A stretch of DNA of 31,478 nt from Pseudomonadota bacterium (GTDB lineage Bacteria; Pseudomonadota; Alphaproteobacteria; Rhizobiales; Kaistiaceae): positions 1 to 31,478 of the forward strand of contig JAEZEN010000221.1 in NCBI GenBank assembly GCA_023433185.1, in the 5' to 3' direction. The notes under the pieces are model-generated. The model did no database searches and was not told the origin of the DNA. It was given only the letters and a program-made list of their open reading frames with translations. Below, in pieces: positions 23,456 to 31,478 of the stretch. The first letter of the stretch is position 1. Each line of letters begins with the position of its first letter. The translations under genes were made by a program, and so were the position numbers.

Positions 23456-24181
23456 TCAGGCCAGTTTCGGGCCGCCTGGACCGATCAACGCGGCAATTCC
23501 GTCGAAATCGGGGTGGACCGCGATCCGGATATCACGCGCAGCCCCGCGCAGCGGTTCCGCCGCCCGCGGCGAAATGGCGTAGCACGGCACCGCGGCAAGC
23601 GAATCGCCGAGGCCCGCCGAAGCCACCGCCGCAACGAACGCGGCGCTCGTCCGCTGCGAGAAGAGCAGGATGCCGTCAATGCGGCCGCACGCGATCGCCG
23701 CCGCGACATCGGGGTCGAGGGCCGCGACCGGCTCGGCGCGGTACGCCTCGACGACCCGGATGTCGTAGCCGAGGGCTACGAGCCCGCCGGCGAGCGCGCC
23801 GGTCCGGTCCCTGCCCGCCACGTAGAGAATGGGCCCGGCTCCGGTCGGGAACTCCGACGTCAGGCGGTCGGCAACCGAGGCGGCGTCGGCGCCTCCCGGC
23901 CGCACGTCGTCGAAGCCCGCTTCGCGGGCGAGAGCCGCGATCCCCTCGCCCGTGACGAAGACCGGCACCGTGCGCCAGCCCTTGGCCATGGGCCAGCCGA
24001 CGAGCGCCCGCACGCCGTTCCGGCTCGTCGCCACGATCGCCGCCGGCGCCGGGAGCCCGTCCGGCGGTGGCGCGAAGTGCACCCGGAGCATCGGCTGGAG
24101 GATTGCCTCATGGCCCATGGTCCCGAGCCGCGCGGCGGTCTCCTCCGCGTCCGGTTCAGGCCGGGTGACGAGGAGGCGCAA
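23456..24181 (-). CDS. hemD: uroporphyrinogen-III synthase
   Basis: Closes hydroxymethylbilane with D-ring inversion to give uroporphyrinogen III. 241 residues, usual length. The N-terminus [34 protein letters not shown] is the classic HemD start. [10 protein letters not shown] and the later [28 protein letters not shown], and DFDGIAALI mark the two-domain fold. The start codon is TTG (24181-24179), three bases after the hemC stop, with GGAG eight bases upstream; no ATG suits. The position directly after hemC supports the call, since HemD sequences are poorly conserved. Confidence 0.92.
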   Translation of the reverse strand: MRLLVTRPEPDAEETAARLGTMGHEAILQPMLRVHFAPPPDGLPAPAAIVATSRNGVRALVGWPMAKGWRTVPVFVTGEGIAALAREAGFDDVRPGGADAASVADRLTSEFPTGAGPILYVAGRDRTGALAGGLVALGYDIRVVEAYRAEPVAALDPDVAAAIACGRIDGILLFSQRTSAAFVAAVASAGLGDSLAAVPCYAISPRAAEPLRGAARDIRIAVHPDFDGIAALIGPGGPKLA

Positions 24182-24184
24182 GCG

Positions 24185-25135
24185 TCACTCCGCGAAGAAG
24201 CCCGGGCCGCCGCGTGCGTGGAGTTCGGCACCGACCTCCCGCCCGATCCGGTCCGCATCTTCCGCCGCGCCGCGGCGCTCCGCTGCGTGGGCCTCGCTCC
24301 CGTCGGGACGGACGATGACGCCGCGGAGGGCCAGGGCGTCCCCCTCGAGCGTCGCGAGGCCGCCGATCGGCGTGCGGCACGAACCGTCGAGGACGGTGAG
24401 GAAGGCGCGCTCCGCAGCGAGCGTGACCGAGGTCGACGGGTGGTCGATGGCCGCAAGCCGGGCGCGGCTGGTCTCGTCGTCGGTGCGGGCCGCGATGGCG
24501 ATCGTGCCCTGGGCGACCGCCGGCAGCCAGCCGGCGTGCTCGATCGCGCCGGCGGCGCGTGCAGCGAGGCCGAGACGGTTGAGGCCGGCCATGGCGAGGA
24601 TCGTCGCGTCGGCGACGCCGTCCTCGAGCTTGCGGATGCGGGTGTCGACATTGCCGCGGAAGTCGACGACGCGGAGATCCGGCCGGAGGCGGAGCGCCAT
24701 GGCCCGCCGGCGGAGCGACGACGTCCCGAGGACGGCACCGGGGGGCAGGTCCTCGAGGCGGGCGGCGCGCGGCGAAAGCAGGGCGTCGCGGGTGTCCTCG
24801 CGCGGCAGGGTGGCCGCGATCACGATGCCGTCGGGAAGGACCGTCGGCAGGTCTTTCGCCGAATGGACAGCGATGTCGATGCTGCCGCCGAGCAACGCCT
24901 CGTCGATCTCCCTGGTGAAGAGCCCCTTGCCGCCGACCTCGCTGAGCGGTCGGTCGGTGATCCGGTCGCCGCTGGTGCGGATGGCGACGATGGCGATGGC
25001 GGCCTCGGGAATCGACAGCGCCGCAGCGAGCCGGCGGCGGGTCTCATGGGCCTGGACGAGGGCGAGAGGGCTGCCGCGCGTGCCGATACGGATTTCGGTG
25101 GATTGCACGGCGTCGGTTCCGGGTGATAGGGGCAT
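24185..25135 (-). CDS. hemC: hydroxymethylbilane synthase (porphobilinogen deaminase)
   Basis: Polymerises four porphobilinogens to hydroxymethylbilane. 316 residues. Visible are [15 protein letters not shown], the catalytic Asp95 in [21 protein letters not shown] and [12 protein letters not shown] (substrate Arg residues), and Cys253 in [11 protein letters not shown], which carries the dipyrromethane cofactor. The ATG at 25135 is used here; an in-frame GTG at 25108 would give [15 protein letters not shown], also typical of the family and possibly the true start, since the candidate promoter -10 ends only 12 bases before the ATG. First gene of the minus-strand heme set and divergent from tsaD. 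Confidence 0.95.
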   Translation of the reverse strand: MPLSPGTDAVQSTEIRIGTRGSPLALVQAHETRRRLAAALSIPEAAIAIVAIRTSGDRITDRPLSEVGGKGLFTREIDEALLGGSIDIAVHSAKDLPTVLPDGIVIAATLPREDTRDALLSPRAARLEDLPPGAVLGTSSLRRRAMALRLRPDLRVVDFRGNVDTRIRKLEDGVADATILAMAGLNRLGLAARAAGAIEHAGWLPAVAQGTIAIAARTDDETSRARLAAIDHPSTSVTLAAERAFLTVLDGSCRTPIGGLATLEGDALALRGVIVRPDGSEAHAAERRGAAEDADRIGREVGAELHARGGPGFFAE

Positions 25136-25147
25136 GGCCAGCGCGGC

Positions 25148-25176
25148 AGTCTATGAGGTTCGGCGCGCCCGGCCAA
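25148..25176 (-). promoter_or_regulatory. candidate hemC promoter
   Basis: Minus-strand TTGGCC (25176-25171), 17-base spacer, TAGACT (25153-25148); each hexamer matches consensus at four of six positions. Transcription would start within a few bases of the hemC ATG at 25135, giving a nearly leaderless message, or a leader of about 33 bases if the GTG at 25108 is the start. Confidence 0.4.
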
Positions 25177-25286
25177 CTGCACGCGCCGTCGCGCCCCGAC
25201 CCGTCCGTCATCCACAACCCCGAGGGAGCGCACCGCCTGATGAAGCCGCACCGCCGGCGCCGGACACCAGACCGGAACTTCCGCCC

Positions 25287-26366
25287 ATGAAGGTGCTCGG
25301 CATAGAGACGAGTTGCGACGAGACCGCCGCCGCCGTGGTCGTGCGCACGCCCGATGGTCGCGCGGAGGTCCTGTCCGACATCGTCCTCTCCCAGACCGAC
25401 GCCCACGCCCTCTATGGCGGCGTCGTTCCGGAGATGGCCGCCCGCGCCCATGTCGAGGCGCTCGACGATGTGATCGCAGCCGCCATGCGCGAGGCCGGCA
25501 TCGGCTTCGGCGACATCGACGCGGTCGCCGCGACCGCCGGGCCCGGGCTGATCGGCGGCGTGCTCGTAGGCCTGACCACGGCGAAGGCGATCGCGCTCGC
25601 CGCCGGCAAGCCGCTGGTCGCAGTCAACCACCTCGAGGGCCATGCGCTGACCGCCCGGCTGACGGACGGCCTCGCCTTCCCCTACCTGCTGCTTCTGGTC
25701 TCCGGCGGTCACACGCAGTTCGTGTCGGTCGAAGGCGTGGGTGCCTATCGCCGGCTGGGCACGACCATCGACGACGCGCTGGGGGAAGCCTTCGACAAAG
25801 CCGCGAAGCTGCTCGGCCTCGGCTATCCCGGCGGCCCGGCGGTCGAGGCGGCGGCCCGCCGTGGCGACGGCACGCGGTTCACCCTGCCCCGCCCGCTCAT
25901 CGGCCGGCCGGAGCCGGACTTCTCGCTCTCCGGTCTCAAGACGGCCCTCCGGCTGGTGGCGGAAAAAGCGGCCCCCCTTTCGGCGCGCGATGTCGACGAC
26001 CTCGCCGCCGCGTTCCAGGCCGCCGTCACCGATGTCGTCGCTGACCGCGCCGGGCGGGCGATGGCGCTGTTTTCGGGGCAGCATGCCGGAGTCGAGGACA
26101 GGGTGCTGGTGATCGCCGGGGGCGTGGCCGCCAACCAGGCGATCCGCGAGCGCCTCGTCACATCCGCGTCACGTGCCGGGTTCAGGCTCGTCGCTCCGCC
26201 GCTCCGGCTCTGTACCGACAACGCCGTGATGATCGCGTGGGCCGGCGCCGAGCGCCGCGCCCTCGGCCTCGGCGACGACATGACGGTCGCGGCCCGGCCG
26301 CGCTGGCCCCTCGACGACCTGGCGGCACCGATGATCGGCTCCGGGCAGAAAGGGGCGAAGGCATGA
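25287..26366 (+). CDS. tsaD: tRNA N6-threonylcarbamoyladenosine transferase subunit
   Basis: Transfers threonylcarbamoyl to A37 of ANN-decoding tRNAs, with TsaB and TsaE. 359 residues. The N-terminus [18 protein letters not shown] is diagnostic; metal ligands His115 and His119 lie in [43 protein letters not shown], the [13 protein letters not shown] phosphate motif and [12 protein letters not shown] (Asp ligand) are all present. The ATG at 25287 begins exactly at the family's start, though only a weak CCGGAA precedes it. Divergent from hemC across 151 bases and first gene of the tsaD-gpsA unit. Confidence 0.97.
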   Translation: MKVLGIETSCDETAAAVVVRTPDGRAEVLSDIVLSQTDAHALYGGVVPEMAARAHVEALDDVIAAAMREAGIGFGDIDAVAATAGPGLIGGVLVGLTTAKAIALAAGKPLVAVNHLEGHALTARLTDGLAFPYLLLLVSGGHTQFVSVEGVGAYRRLGTTIDDALGEAFDKAAKLLGLGYPGGPAVEAAARRGDGTRFTLPRPLIGRPEPDFSLSGLKTALRLVAEKAAPLSARDVDDLAAAFQAAVTDVVADRAGRAMALFSGQHAGVEDRVLVIAGGVAANQAIRERLVTSASRAGFRLVAPPLRLCTDNAVMIAWAGAERRALGLGDDMTVAARPRWPLDDLAAPMIGSGQKGAKA

Positions 26367-26485
26367 GATGCCGCAAGGTCACGCCGCCGGCGCGCGCCGG
26401 GCGTCTCGCCGCGGTGGCGATTGCGACGCTGGACGGGATGGCACGCGTCATGCTTGGTGTTGTCGCGGAGGATCAGACGACATGA
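26363..26485 (+). CDS. 40-residue ORF bridging tsaD and gpsA
   Basis: Its ATG overlaps the tsaD stop as ATGA (26363-26366), and its TGA stop overlaps the gpsA ATG as ATGA (26482-26485). The product would be a basic N-terminal half followed by a moderately hydrophobic half, starting [20 protein letters not shown]. No family was recognised. It may be a real small protein, a remnant of a larger gene, or just a frame that keeps ribosomes coupled between tsaD and gpsA. The double overlap is what supports it. Confidence 0.35.
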   Translation: MRCRKVTPPARAGRLAAVAIATLDGMARVMLGVVAEDQTT

Positions 26486-27465
26486 TCGCGACGGTCGGCG
26501 TTCTGGGTGGAGGGGCGTGGGGCACCGCGCTCGCCCTGGTGGCGGCGCGCGCGGGCCGCGGCGTGCGGCTCTGGGCGCGCGATCCGGCGACCGTGGCGGC
26601 AATCGACGGGGCCCACGAGAACCCCCTCCACCTGCCCGGGATCCGTCTCGACCACATCCCGGCGACGACGAACATCGCCGTCGCCCTGCGGGCCGATGCC
26701 ATCATCCTCGCGGTTCCCGCGCAGGCGATCCGCGGGATCGCCGCGATCGCCGCCCCCTATCTCGGCCGCGGCGTGCCACTGGTGGTCGCCGCCAAGGGAC
26801 TCGAGCGGACGACCGGCAAGCGGATGACCGAGGTGATCGCGGAAACCGTGCCGGACGCGGTGCCGGCAGTGCTGTCGGGCCCGAGCTTCGCCATGGACGT
26901 GGCGCAGGGCCTGCCGACTGCGGTTACGATCGCGGCCCACAACGAGGCCACGGCGCTGGCCCTCTGCCACGCCCTCGGCGGGACGACTTTCCGGCCCTAT
27001 GCCGAGACCGACGTGACCGGCGTCGAGATCGGCGGCGCGGTCAAGAATGTGCTCGCCATCGCCGCCGGCATCGTCGCCGGCCGCGGCCTCGGGGCAAGCG
27101 CCCTCGCGGCCATGGTCGCCCGCGGTTTCGCCGAACTCCGCCGCCTCGGGGAGGCGCTGGGCGCCCGGCCCGAGACGCTGATGGGACTGTCCGGCCTCGG
27201 CGACCTGGTGCTGACGGCCTCCAGCCCGCAGTCCCGGAACTTCGCCTATGGCCGGCAGCTCGGCGAGGCGCCCGGGGACCTCTCCGCTCCCACCGCGACG
27301 GTGGAGGGCATCGAGACCGCCTTCGTGACCCGCGATCTCGCACGCCGCCTCCGCATCGAGATGCCGATCGTCGACGCGGTTGCAGCGGTGCTTGCCCGGA
27401 AGCTCTCCATCGACGCCGCGATCGAGAGCCTGATGACGCGGCCGATCAAGCGCGAGGCGGGGTAG
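26482..27465 (+). CDS. gpsA: NAD(P)-dependent glycerol-3-phosphate dehydrogenase
   Basis: Reduces dihydroxyacetone phosphate to sn-glycerol 3-phosphate for phospholipid synthesis. 327 residues. It shows the Rossmann [14 protein letters not shown] at the N-terminus, [40 protein letters not shown], catalytic Lys in [15 protein letters not shown], and [23 protein letters not shown]. Start at the ATG at 26482, overlapping the small ORF; longer frames upstream have no family support. It follows tsaD by 115 bases on the same strand, as in many Alphaproteobacteria. Confidence 0.96.
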   Translation: MIATVGVLGGGAWGTALALVAARAGRGVRLWARDPATVAAIDGAHENPLHLPGIRLDHIPATTNIAVALRADAIILAVPAQAIRGIAAIAAPYLGRGVPLVVAAKGLERTTGKRMTEVIAETVPDAVPAVLSGPSFAMDVAQGLPTAVTIAAHNEATALALCHALGGTTFRPYAETDVTGVEIGGAVKNVLAIAAGIVAGRGLGASALAAMVARGFAELRRLGEALGARPETLMGLSGLGDLVLTASSPQSRNFAYGRQLGEAPGDLSAPTATVEGIETAFVTRDLARRLRIEMPIVDAVAAVLARKLSIDAAIESLMTRPIKREAG

Positions 27466-27468
27466 GCA

Positions 27469-27493
27469 CGCGACCCGGTCGCAGCCGGTCGCG
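27469..27493. terminator. hairpin between convergent gpsA and indolepyruvate oxidoreductase genes
   Basis: CGCGACC (27469-27475) and GGTCGCG (27487-27493) form a perfect 7-bp stem with an 11-base loop in the 43-base gap between two convergent stops. It could end transcription from both sides. No U-run follows on either strand. Confidence 0.4.
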
Positions 27494-27508
27494 GAAGGCG
27501 GCGCAGAC

Positions 27509-30500
27509 CTACTCGGCCGCCTCGGCGAGTTGCTGCGGCGCGCCGGCCCGAAACGCCTCCTCGCGCTCGGTGGCGAGGGCCGTCGCCCGGATCGCGCTCT
27601 CCGCCTTGACCGGGCCGTAGCCCCGGATCTTCTCCGGATAGCCTGCGAGGGCGATGGCAGCGGCGTAGTTGTCGGGACGAAGATTGGCGGTGATCAGGGA
27701 CACGGTCTCCTCGTAGTCGGCGAGGAGGCGGCGCTCGAGCTTGCGGTCGGCAGCATAGCGGAACGGGTCGAGGATGCCTCCGCGACGCCGCCGCATGCGG
27801 GCCAGGAGGCGGAACACGGGCAGCATCCACGGTCCGTAGCGGGACTTCACGGGCCGGCCGGTGGTGCGGTCGACGCGCGCGAGAAGCGGCGGCGCGAGAT
27901 GGTACTCGACCTTGCCCCACGCGGCGAACTCGCGTCCGAGCTGACGCTCGAACGACCCGTCGGTGAAGAGGCGGGCGACTTCGTACTCGTCCTTGATCGC
28001 CATCAGCCGGAACAGGTTGACGGCGACGGCGCGCGTCAGGTCCTCGCGGCCGGGGGCGACCGCCTGCTCCGCCTCGCGCACCCTGAGGACGGCGGTGCTG
28101 TAGCGGCCGGCATAGGCCGCGTCCTGGTAGTCGAGGAGGAAGGAGGTCCGGCGCTCGATGACGGAGCCCGTCGTTGGCGCGCCCGGCGCGGGGCGGCCGG
28201 CCACCTCGTCGGAAATGCCCGTCACGACATCGGGCTCGATCGCGGCGCGGCGCCCCCAGGCGAAGGCGGCGAGGTTCATGGCGACGTCGGCGCCATTCAG
28301 CTCGATCGCCCGCTCGATCGAGGCGGCGGCGAGCGGAATCGCTTCGGACTGCCAGGCGAAGCCGAGCATGAACATGTTGGCGGCGATGGCATCGCCCAGC
28401 AGCGCGGTGGAGGTGGCCGTGGCCTCGATCGCCCGCATGTGACTGGCGCCGGCGCGCCCGCCGATCGCCGCCAGGAGCCGGCGCGTCGGCAGCGTCATGT
28501 CCGGATCGCGGGTGAACTCTCCCGGGTAGGTCTCGTGGGTATTGACGAAGACCCGCGTCCGGTTGGGGTTGATCGCGGCGAGCGACCGCGCCGTGCCGGC
28601 CACCACCATGTCGCAGGCGAGGATCGTGTCGGCGCCGGCGGCCGGGACGCGGATCGCCTTGATGCTCGCCGGCGTCGGCGCGATGCGGATGTGGCTCGTC
28701 ACCGGGCCGCCCTTCTGGGCGAGGCCGGCCATGTCGATCACGCCGGCACCCTTGCCCTCGAGGTGTGCGGCCATGGCGATGATCGCACCGATGGTGACGA
28801 CCCCCGTGCCGCCGACACCGGTGATCAGCATGGCAAAACCGTCGATGATGTCGGCCGGCGGCAGGTCGGGGAGCACGAAGTCGACCGCTGCCGCGCGTTC
28901 GTGGCGCTTCGCCCCGTGGACGGTGACGAGGCTCGGGCAGAAGCCCTTGAGACAGGTCATGTCGACGTTGCAGGAGGACTGGTCGACGGCGCGCTTGCGG
29001 CCGAACTCGGTCTCGACCGGGACCAGCGCCACGCAATTCGACTGCACGCCGCAATCGCCGCAGCCCTCGCAGGCAAGCTCGTTGATCACCACCCGGGCCG
29101 GGGCCTCGGCGAAGGTTCCCCGCTTCCGCCGGCGGCGCTTCTCGGCGGCGCAGGTCTGGTCGTAGATCAGGACCGAGAGCCCGCCGACGCCAGCCAGTTC
29201 CTTTTGGACCGCGTCGAGCTTCTCGCGGGGATGGACCTTGGTCCCCTCCGGCCAGACGGTGCCGGCGGGATAGCGCCCGGGGTCCTCGGCGACGATGACG
29301 ATGCGCTTGGCGCCCTCGGCGGCGACCTGGCGGGCGATCTGGTCGACGGTCATCCCGCCGTCGACCTTCTGGCCGCCGGTCAACGCCACGGCATCGTTGC
29401 AGTAGATGCGGTAGGTGACGTTGACGCCGGCGATCGCCGCAGCGCGGATGGCGAGGCTGCCGGAATGGTTGTAGGTGCCGTCGCCGATGTTCTGGAAGAC
29501 GTGGCCGCGGGTCGAGAACGGCGCCTCGCCCACCCAGTTGGCGCCCTCGGCGCCCATCTGGGTGTAGCCATCGGTCTGCCGGTCCATCCTGAGCACCATG
29601 TAGTGGCAGCCGATGCCGGCATAGGCCCGCGAGCCCTCGGGCACCACGGTCCCGCTGTTGTAGGGGCAGCCGGCGCAGAAATAGTAGCCACGGCTGGCGA
29701 CGTCCTGGCCCGCGGCCAGCGCCTCCTCGGCGTGGCGGAGGGCGGCGACGCGGGACTCGAGGGGCCGGTGCGGCGCATAGGCCAGAACGCGCTCGCCGAT
29801 GGCGATCGCCACCTTGTTCGAATCGAGCGCGCCCTTCGACGGGAACAGCCAGTTGCCGTCCTCGTCGCGCTTGCCCACGACTGCCGGCTGGTTGCGGTTG
29901 CCGTAGAGGATCTCCTTGACCTGGCCTTCGATCAGTCCGCGCTTCTCCTCGACAACGATGATCGTCTCGAGCCGCTCGGCGAAGTGGCGCACGACCTGGG
30001 GCTCGACCGGCCACGTGCAGGCGAGCTTGAGGAGCTTGATGCCGAAGTCGGCGGCGATGCGCTCGTCGATGCCGAGTTCATCGAGCGCCTGGACGACGTC
30101 GAGATAGCTCTTGCCGGCGGTGACGATGCCGAGCCGCGGCTGCCGCCCGCCCGAGAGCACCAGCCGGTCGGGCACGTTGACGCGGAGAAAGGCGAGAGCC
30201 GCCGGAATCTTGTACTCGTGGAGGCGCTCCTCCTGCTGCACCGGATGGTCGCCGGGACGGATGTTGAGCCCGCCCGGCGGCATGCGGAACGCCCCCGGGG
30301 TCACCGTCGCCGCGCGGTCGAGCGAGCCGTCGATGGTGGCGGTCGACTCGATCGTGTCCTTGACGCATTTCAGGCCGACCCAGACGCCGGCGAAACGCGA
30401 CATCGCGAAGCCGATGAGGCCGTAGTCGATCACCTCCTGGACCCCGGCCGGCGACAGGATCGGGATCATCGCGTCGACAAAGGCGTATTCCGACTGGTGC

Positions 30501-30967
30501 GCCGTGGTCGAGGATTCGCAGGTGTGATCGTCCCCCATCAGGGCGACGACGCCGCCCCACGGCGCGGTGCCGGCGAGATTGGCGTGCTTGAGGGCGTCGC
30601 CCGAGCGGTCGACACCCGGACCCTTGCCGTACCAGAGGCCGAAGACCCCGTCATGACGGCCCTCGCCGCGCATCCCGGCCTGCTGGGTGCCCCAGAGCGC
30701 CGTGGCCGCAAGATCCTCGTTGACGGCGGGCTGGAACAGGATGTCGGCCGGCTGCAGGATCCCGGCCGCCCGTTCGAACTGCTGGTCGAGGCCGCCGAGC
30801 GGCGAGCCGCGATATCCGGTGACGTAACCGGCCGTGCGCTTGCCCATGCGGCGATCGCGGGCGCGCTGGGCAAGCGCCAGGCGCACGACCGCCTGCGTCC
30901 CCGTCAGGAGGATGCGGCTCTTCCCCAGATCATACTTGTCGCCGAGGGTTACCGCCTCGTGACGCAT
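27509..30967 (-). CDS. fused indolepyruvate:ferredoxin oxidoreductase-family protein
   Basis: Oxidative decarboxylation of indolepyruvate or related aryl/branched 2-oxo acids to the acyl-CoA, TPP- and Fe-S-dependent. 1152 residues, the length of the fused alpha-beta(-gamma) form found in aerobic Proteobacteria. The N-terminal pyrimidine-binding-type domain has GYVTGYRGSPLGGLD. CAGCPYNSG near 431 and the TPP motif NIGDGTYNHSG near 493-503 form the TPP-binding part. A cluster of seven Cys at about 633, 636, 639, 645, 666, 672 and 677 (CEGCGDCGVQSNC and CNVDMTCLKGFC) suits Fe-S clusters. From about 755 begins a gamma domain (LITGVGGTGVVTIGAIIAMAA). The ATG at 30967 starts in the usual place. Convergent with gpsA. 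The exact 2-oxo acid is not shown. Confidence 0.94.
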   Translation of the reverse strand: MRHEAVTLGDKYDLGKSRILLTGTQAVVRLALAQRARDRRMGKRTAGYVTGYRGSPLGGLDQQFERAAGILQPADILFQPAVNEDLAATALWGTQQAGMRGEGRHDGVFGLWYGKGPGVDRSGDALKHANLAGTAPWGGVVALMGDDHTCESSTTAHQSEYAFVDAMIPILSPAGVQEVIDYGLIGFAMSRFAGVWVGLKCVKDTIESTATIDGSLDRAATVTPGAFRMPPGGLNIRPGDHPVQQEERLHEYKIPAALAFLRVNVPDRLVLSGGRQPRLGIVTAGKSYLDVVQALDELGIDERIAADFGIKLLKLACTWPVEPQVVRHFAERLETIIVVEEKRGLIEGQVKEILYGNRNQPAVVGKRDEDGNWLFPSKGALDSNKVAIAIGERVLAYAPHRPLESRVAALRHAEEALAAGQDVASRGYYFCAGCPYNSGTVVPEGSRAYAGIGCHYMVLRMDRQTDGYTQMGAEGANWVGEAPFSTRGHVFQNIGDGTYNHSGSLAIRAAAIAGVNVTYRIYCNDAVALTGGQKVDGGMTVDQIARQVAAEGAKRIVIVAEDPGRYPAGTVWPEGTKVHPREKLDAVQKELAGVGGLSVLIYDQTCAAEKRRRRKRGTFAEAPARVVINELACEGCGDCGVQSNCVALVPVETEFGRKRAVDQSSCNVDMTCLKGFCPSLVTVHGAKRHERAAAVDFVLPDLPPADIIDGFAMLITGVGGTGVVTIGAIIAMAAHLEGKGAGVIDMAGLAQKGGPVTSHIRIAPTPASIKAIRVPAAGADTILACDMVVAGTARSLAAINPNRTRVFVNTHETYPGEFTRDPDMTLPTRRLLAAIGGRAGASHMRAIEATATSTALLGDAIAANMFMLGFAWQSEAIPLAAASIERAIELNGADVAMNLAAFAWGRRAAIEPDVVTGISDEVAGRPAPGAPTTGSVIERRTSFLLDYQDAAYAGRYSTAVLRVREAEQAVAPGREDLTRAVAVNLFRLMAIKDEYEVARLFTDGSFERQLGREFAAWGKVEYHLAPPLLARVDRTTGRPVKSRYGPWMLPVFRLLARMRRRRGGILDPFRYAADRKLERRLLADYEETVSLITANLRPDNYAAAIALAGYPEKIRGYGPVKAESAIRATALATEREEAFRAGAPQQLAEAAE

Positions 30968-31089
30968 GGCATCACTGTCCCGCCCGCTGGCCCCTGTCCG
31001 CTGGTCCGGGCACTCTACAGCGAACCTCCGGTCAGGGTCGAATCCGGAAAGCCCGACCCGGGGCGCGCACGGGACTCCGCCGCGCCTTC

Positions 31090-31478
31090 TCAGCCGGTGG
31101 CGGACCTCGCGCGTGCGGTCGCCGCCAGTTCGACGAGCACGCGGCGGAGGTCACCTGCCGTCGCCAGGCGCTCCGGAAAGGCCAGCCGTCCGCGGAGCGC
31201 GCCGGCGCGGAGGTCGAGACCATCGACATCGGCGCCGGTCGCGAGCCAGTCGCCGTCGGGCAGGCCGAGAAGGACCGTCGCATAGAGGCGGAGCGCGTCC
31301 TGATGGTCCGCATTCATGTGCTCGACCGCCCCGGCCTCGGCAGCCGCGACCGGCGCCAAGGCGGGCGGGCCGGCGAGGACATCGGCGGGCGTCAGCGCCA
31401 CGATCCGCCCGAAGCCGGCGACGAGATGGGCGCGCGCCATGTCGAGCCGGTAGAGGGCGAAGTCGGCGAACCCGGCAT
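31090..31478 (-). CDS. HugZ/pyridoxamine-oxidase-like FMN-binding protein, N-terminal part outside window
   Basis: C-terminal 129 or so residues of a split-barrel FMN protein with a DUF2470 domain. From the window edge it reads AGFADFALYRLDMARAHLVAGFGRIVAL, which is the typical barrel end of HugZ-family proteins, followed by the DUF2470 HMNADHQDALRLYATVLLG motif (His and Asp-His conserved) and a closing FPERLATAGDLRRVLVELAATAR helix. HugZ proteins are linked to heme degradation or flavin-dependent redox use; a heme role would suit the neighbouring hem genes but is not shown. The gene lies 122 bases upstream of the indolepyruvate oxidoreductase on the same strand; no clear promoter was seen in that gap. 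Confidence 0.85.
   Translation of the reverse strand, partial: AGFADFALYRLDMARAHLVAGFGRIVALTPADVLAGPPALAPVAAAEAGAVEHMNADHQDALRLYATVLLGLPDGDWLATGADVDGLDLRAGALRGRLAFPERLATAGDLRRVLVELAATARARSATG

Noticed and set aside
27246..30014. 922-codon minus-strand open frame
   Set aside because: Frame-shifted shadow of the oxidoreductase; Arg/Pro-rich and runs into gpsA antisense.
27530..31285. 1251-codon plus-strand open frame
   Set aside because: Antisense to the indolepyruvate oxidoreductase; low-complexity and without any motif.
1..31478. CRISPR arrays, insertion sequences, phage or toxin-antitoxin genes
   Set aside because: No regularly spaced repeats, transposase motifs or matching gene pairs were seen on either strand.

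Overview
The window is GC-rich chromosomal DNA that looks alphaproteobacterial. The strongest sign is the right half, where hemC-hemD-mitofilin(Mic60)-hemY run in one direction and tsaD-gpsA diverge from them; that neighbourhood is characteristic of Alphaproteobacteria. The GC-rich third codon positions and the fused indolepyruvate:ferredoxin oxidoreductase agree. I cannot name a genus from sequence alone. No transposase, integrase, CRISPR array, rRNA or phage gene was seen.

Region 1 (1-12888) is an accessory uptake and catabolism locus built around a LysR regulator (8771-9658, minus). Leftward, on the minus strand, follow a short-chain dehydrogenase (SDR), then an ABC operon: CUT1 ATPase A, solute-binding protein, two MalF/MalG-type permeases, CUT1 ATPase B, an 80-residue membrane protein, an ABC-2-type ATPase, and a second SDR that runs off the window. 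Rightward, on the plus strand, follow a third SDR of the same subfamily, a progesterone-5-beta-reductase/iridoid-synthase-like (PRISE) enone reductase, a different SDR and a small cupin. Together this reads as import of a hydroxylated substrate, oxidation by several SDRs, and reduction of an enone or keto intermediate. The substrate is not known. The two CUT1 ATPases look like an asymmetric pair: one has Asp at the Q-loop Gln position and the other has LSSGQ as its signature.

Region 2 (about 12890-20100) is a mosaic of unlinked small units. It holds a TauE/SafE permease whose start codon seems lost, a Tat-exported RbsB-type sugar-binding protein with no permease nearby, a metallo-beta-lactamase-fold hydrolase, a peroxiredoxin-like protein whose expected peroxidatic Cys is Ser, an SLC13-type permease with central regulatory domains, and one unrecognised ORF. 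A 22-bp tandem repeat lies upstream of the peroxiredoxin-like gene.

Region 3 (20104-31478) is core genome: tRNA-Thr(CGT) with its own promoter; hemC, hemD, the alphaproteobacterial Mic60 homologue and the HemY-domain protein; then divergent tsaD, a 40-codon ORF joined to both neighbours by ATGA overlaps, and gpsA. Convergent to these lies the 1152-residue indolepyruvate oxidoreductase, preceded by the C-terminal part of a HugZ-like protein cut by the window edge.
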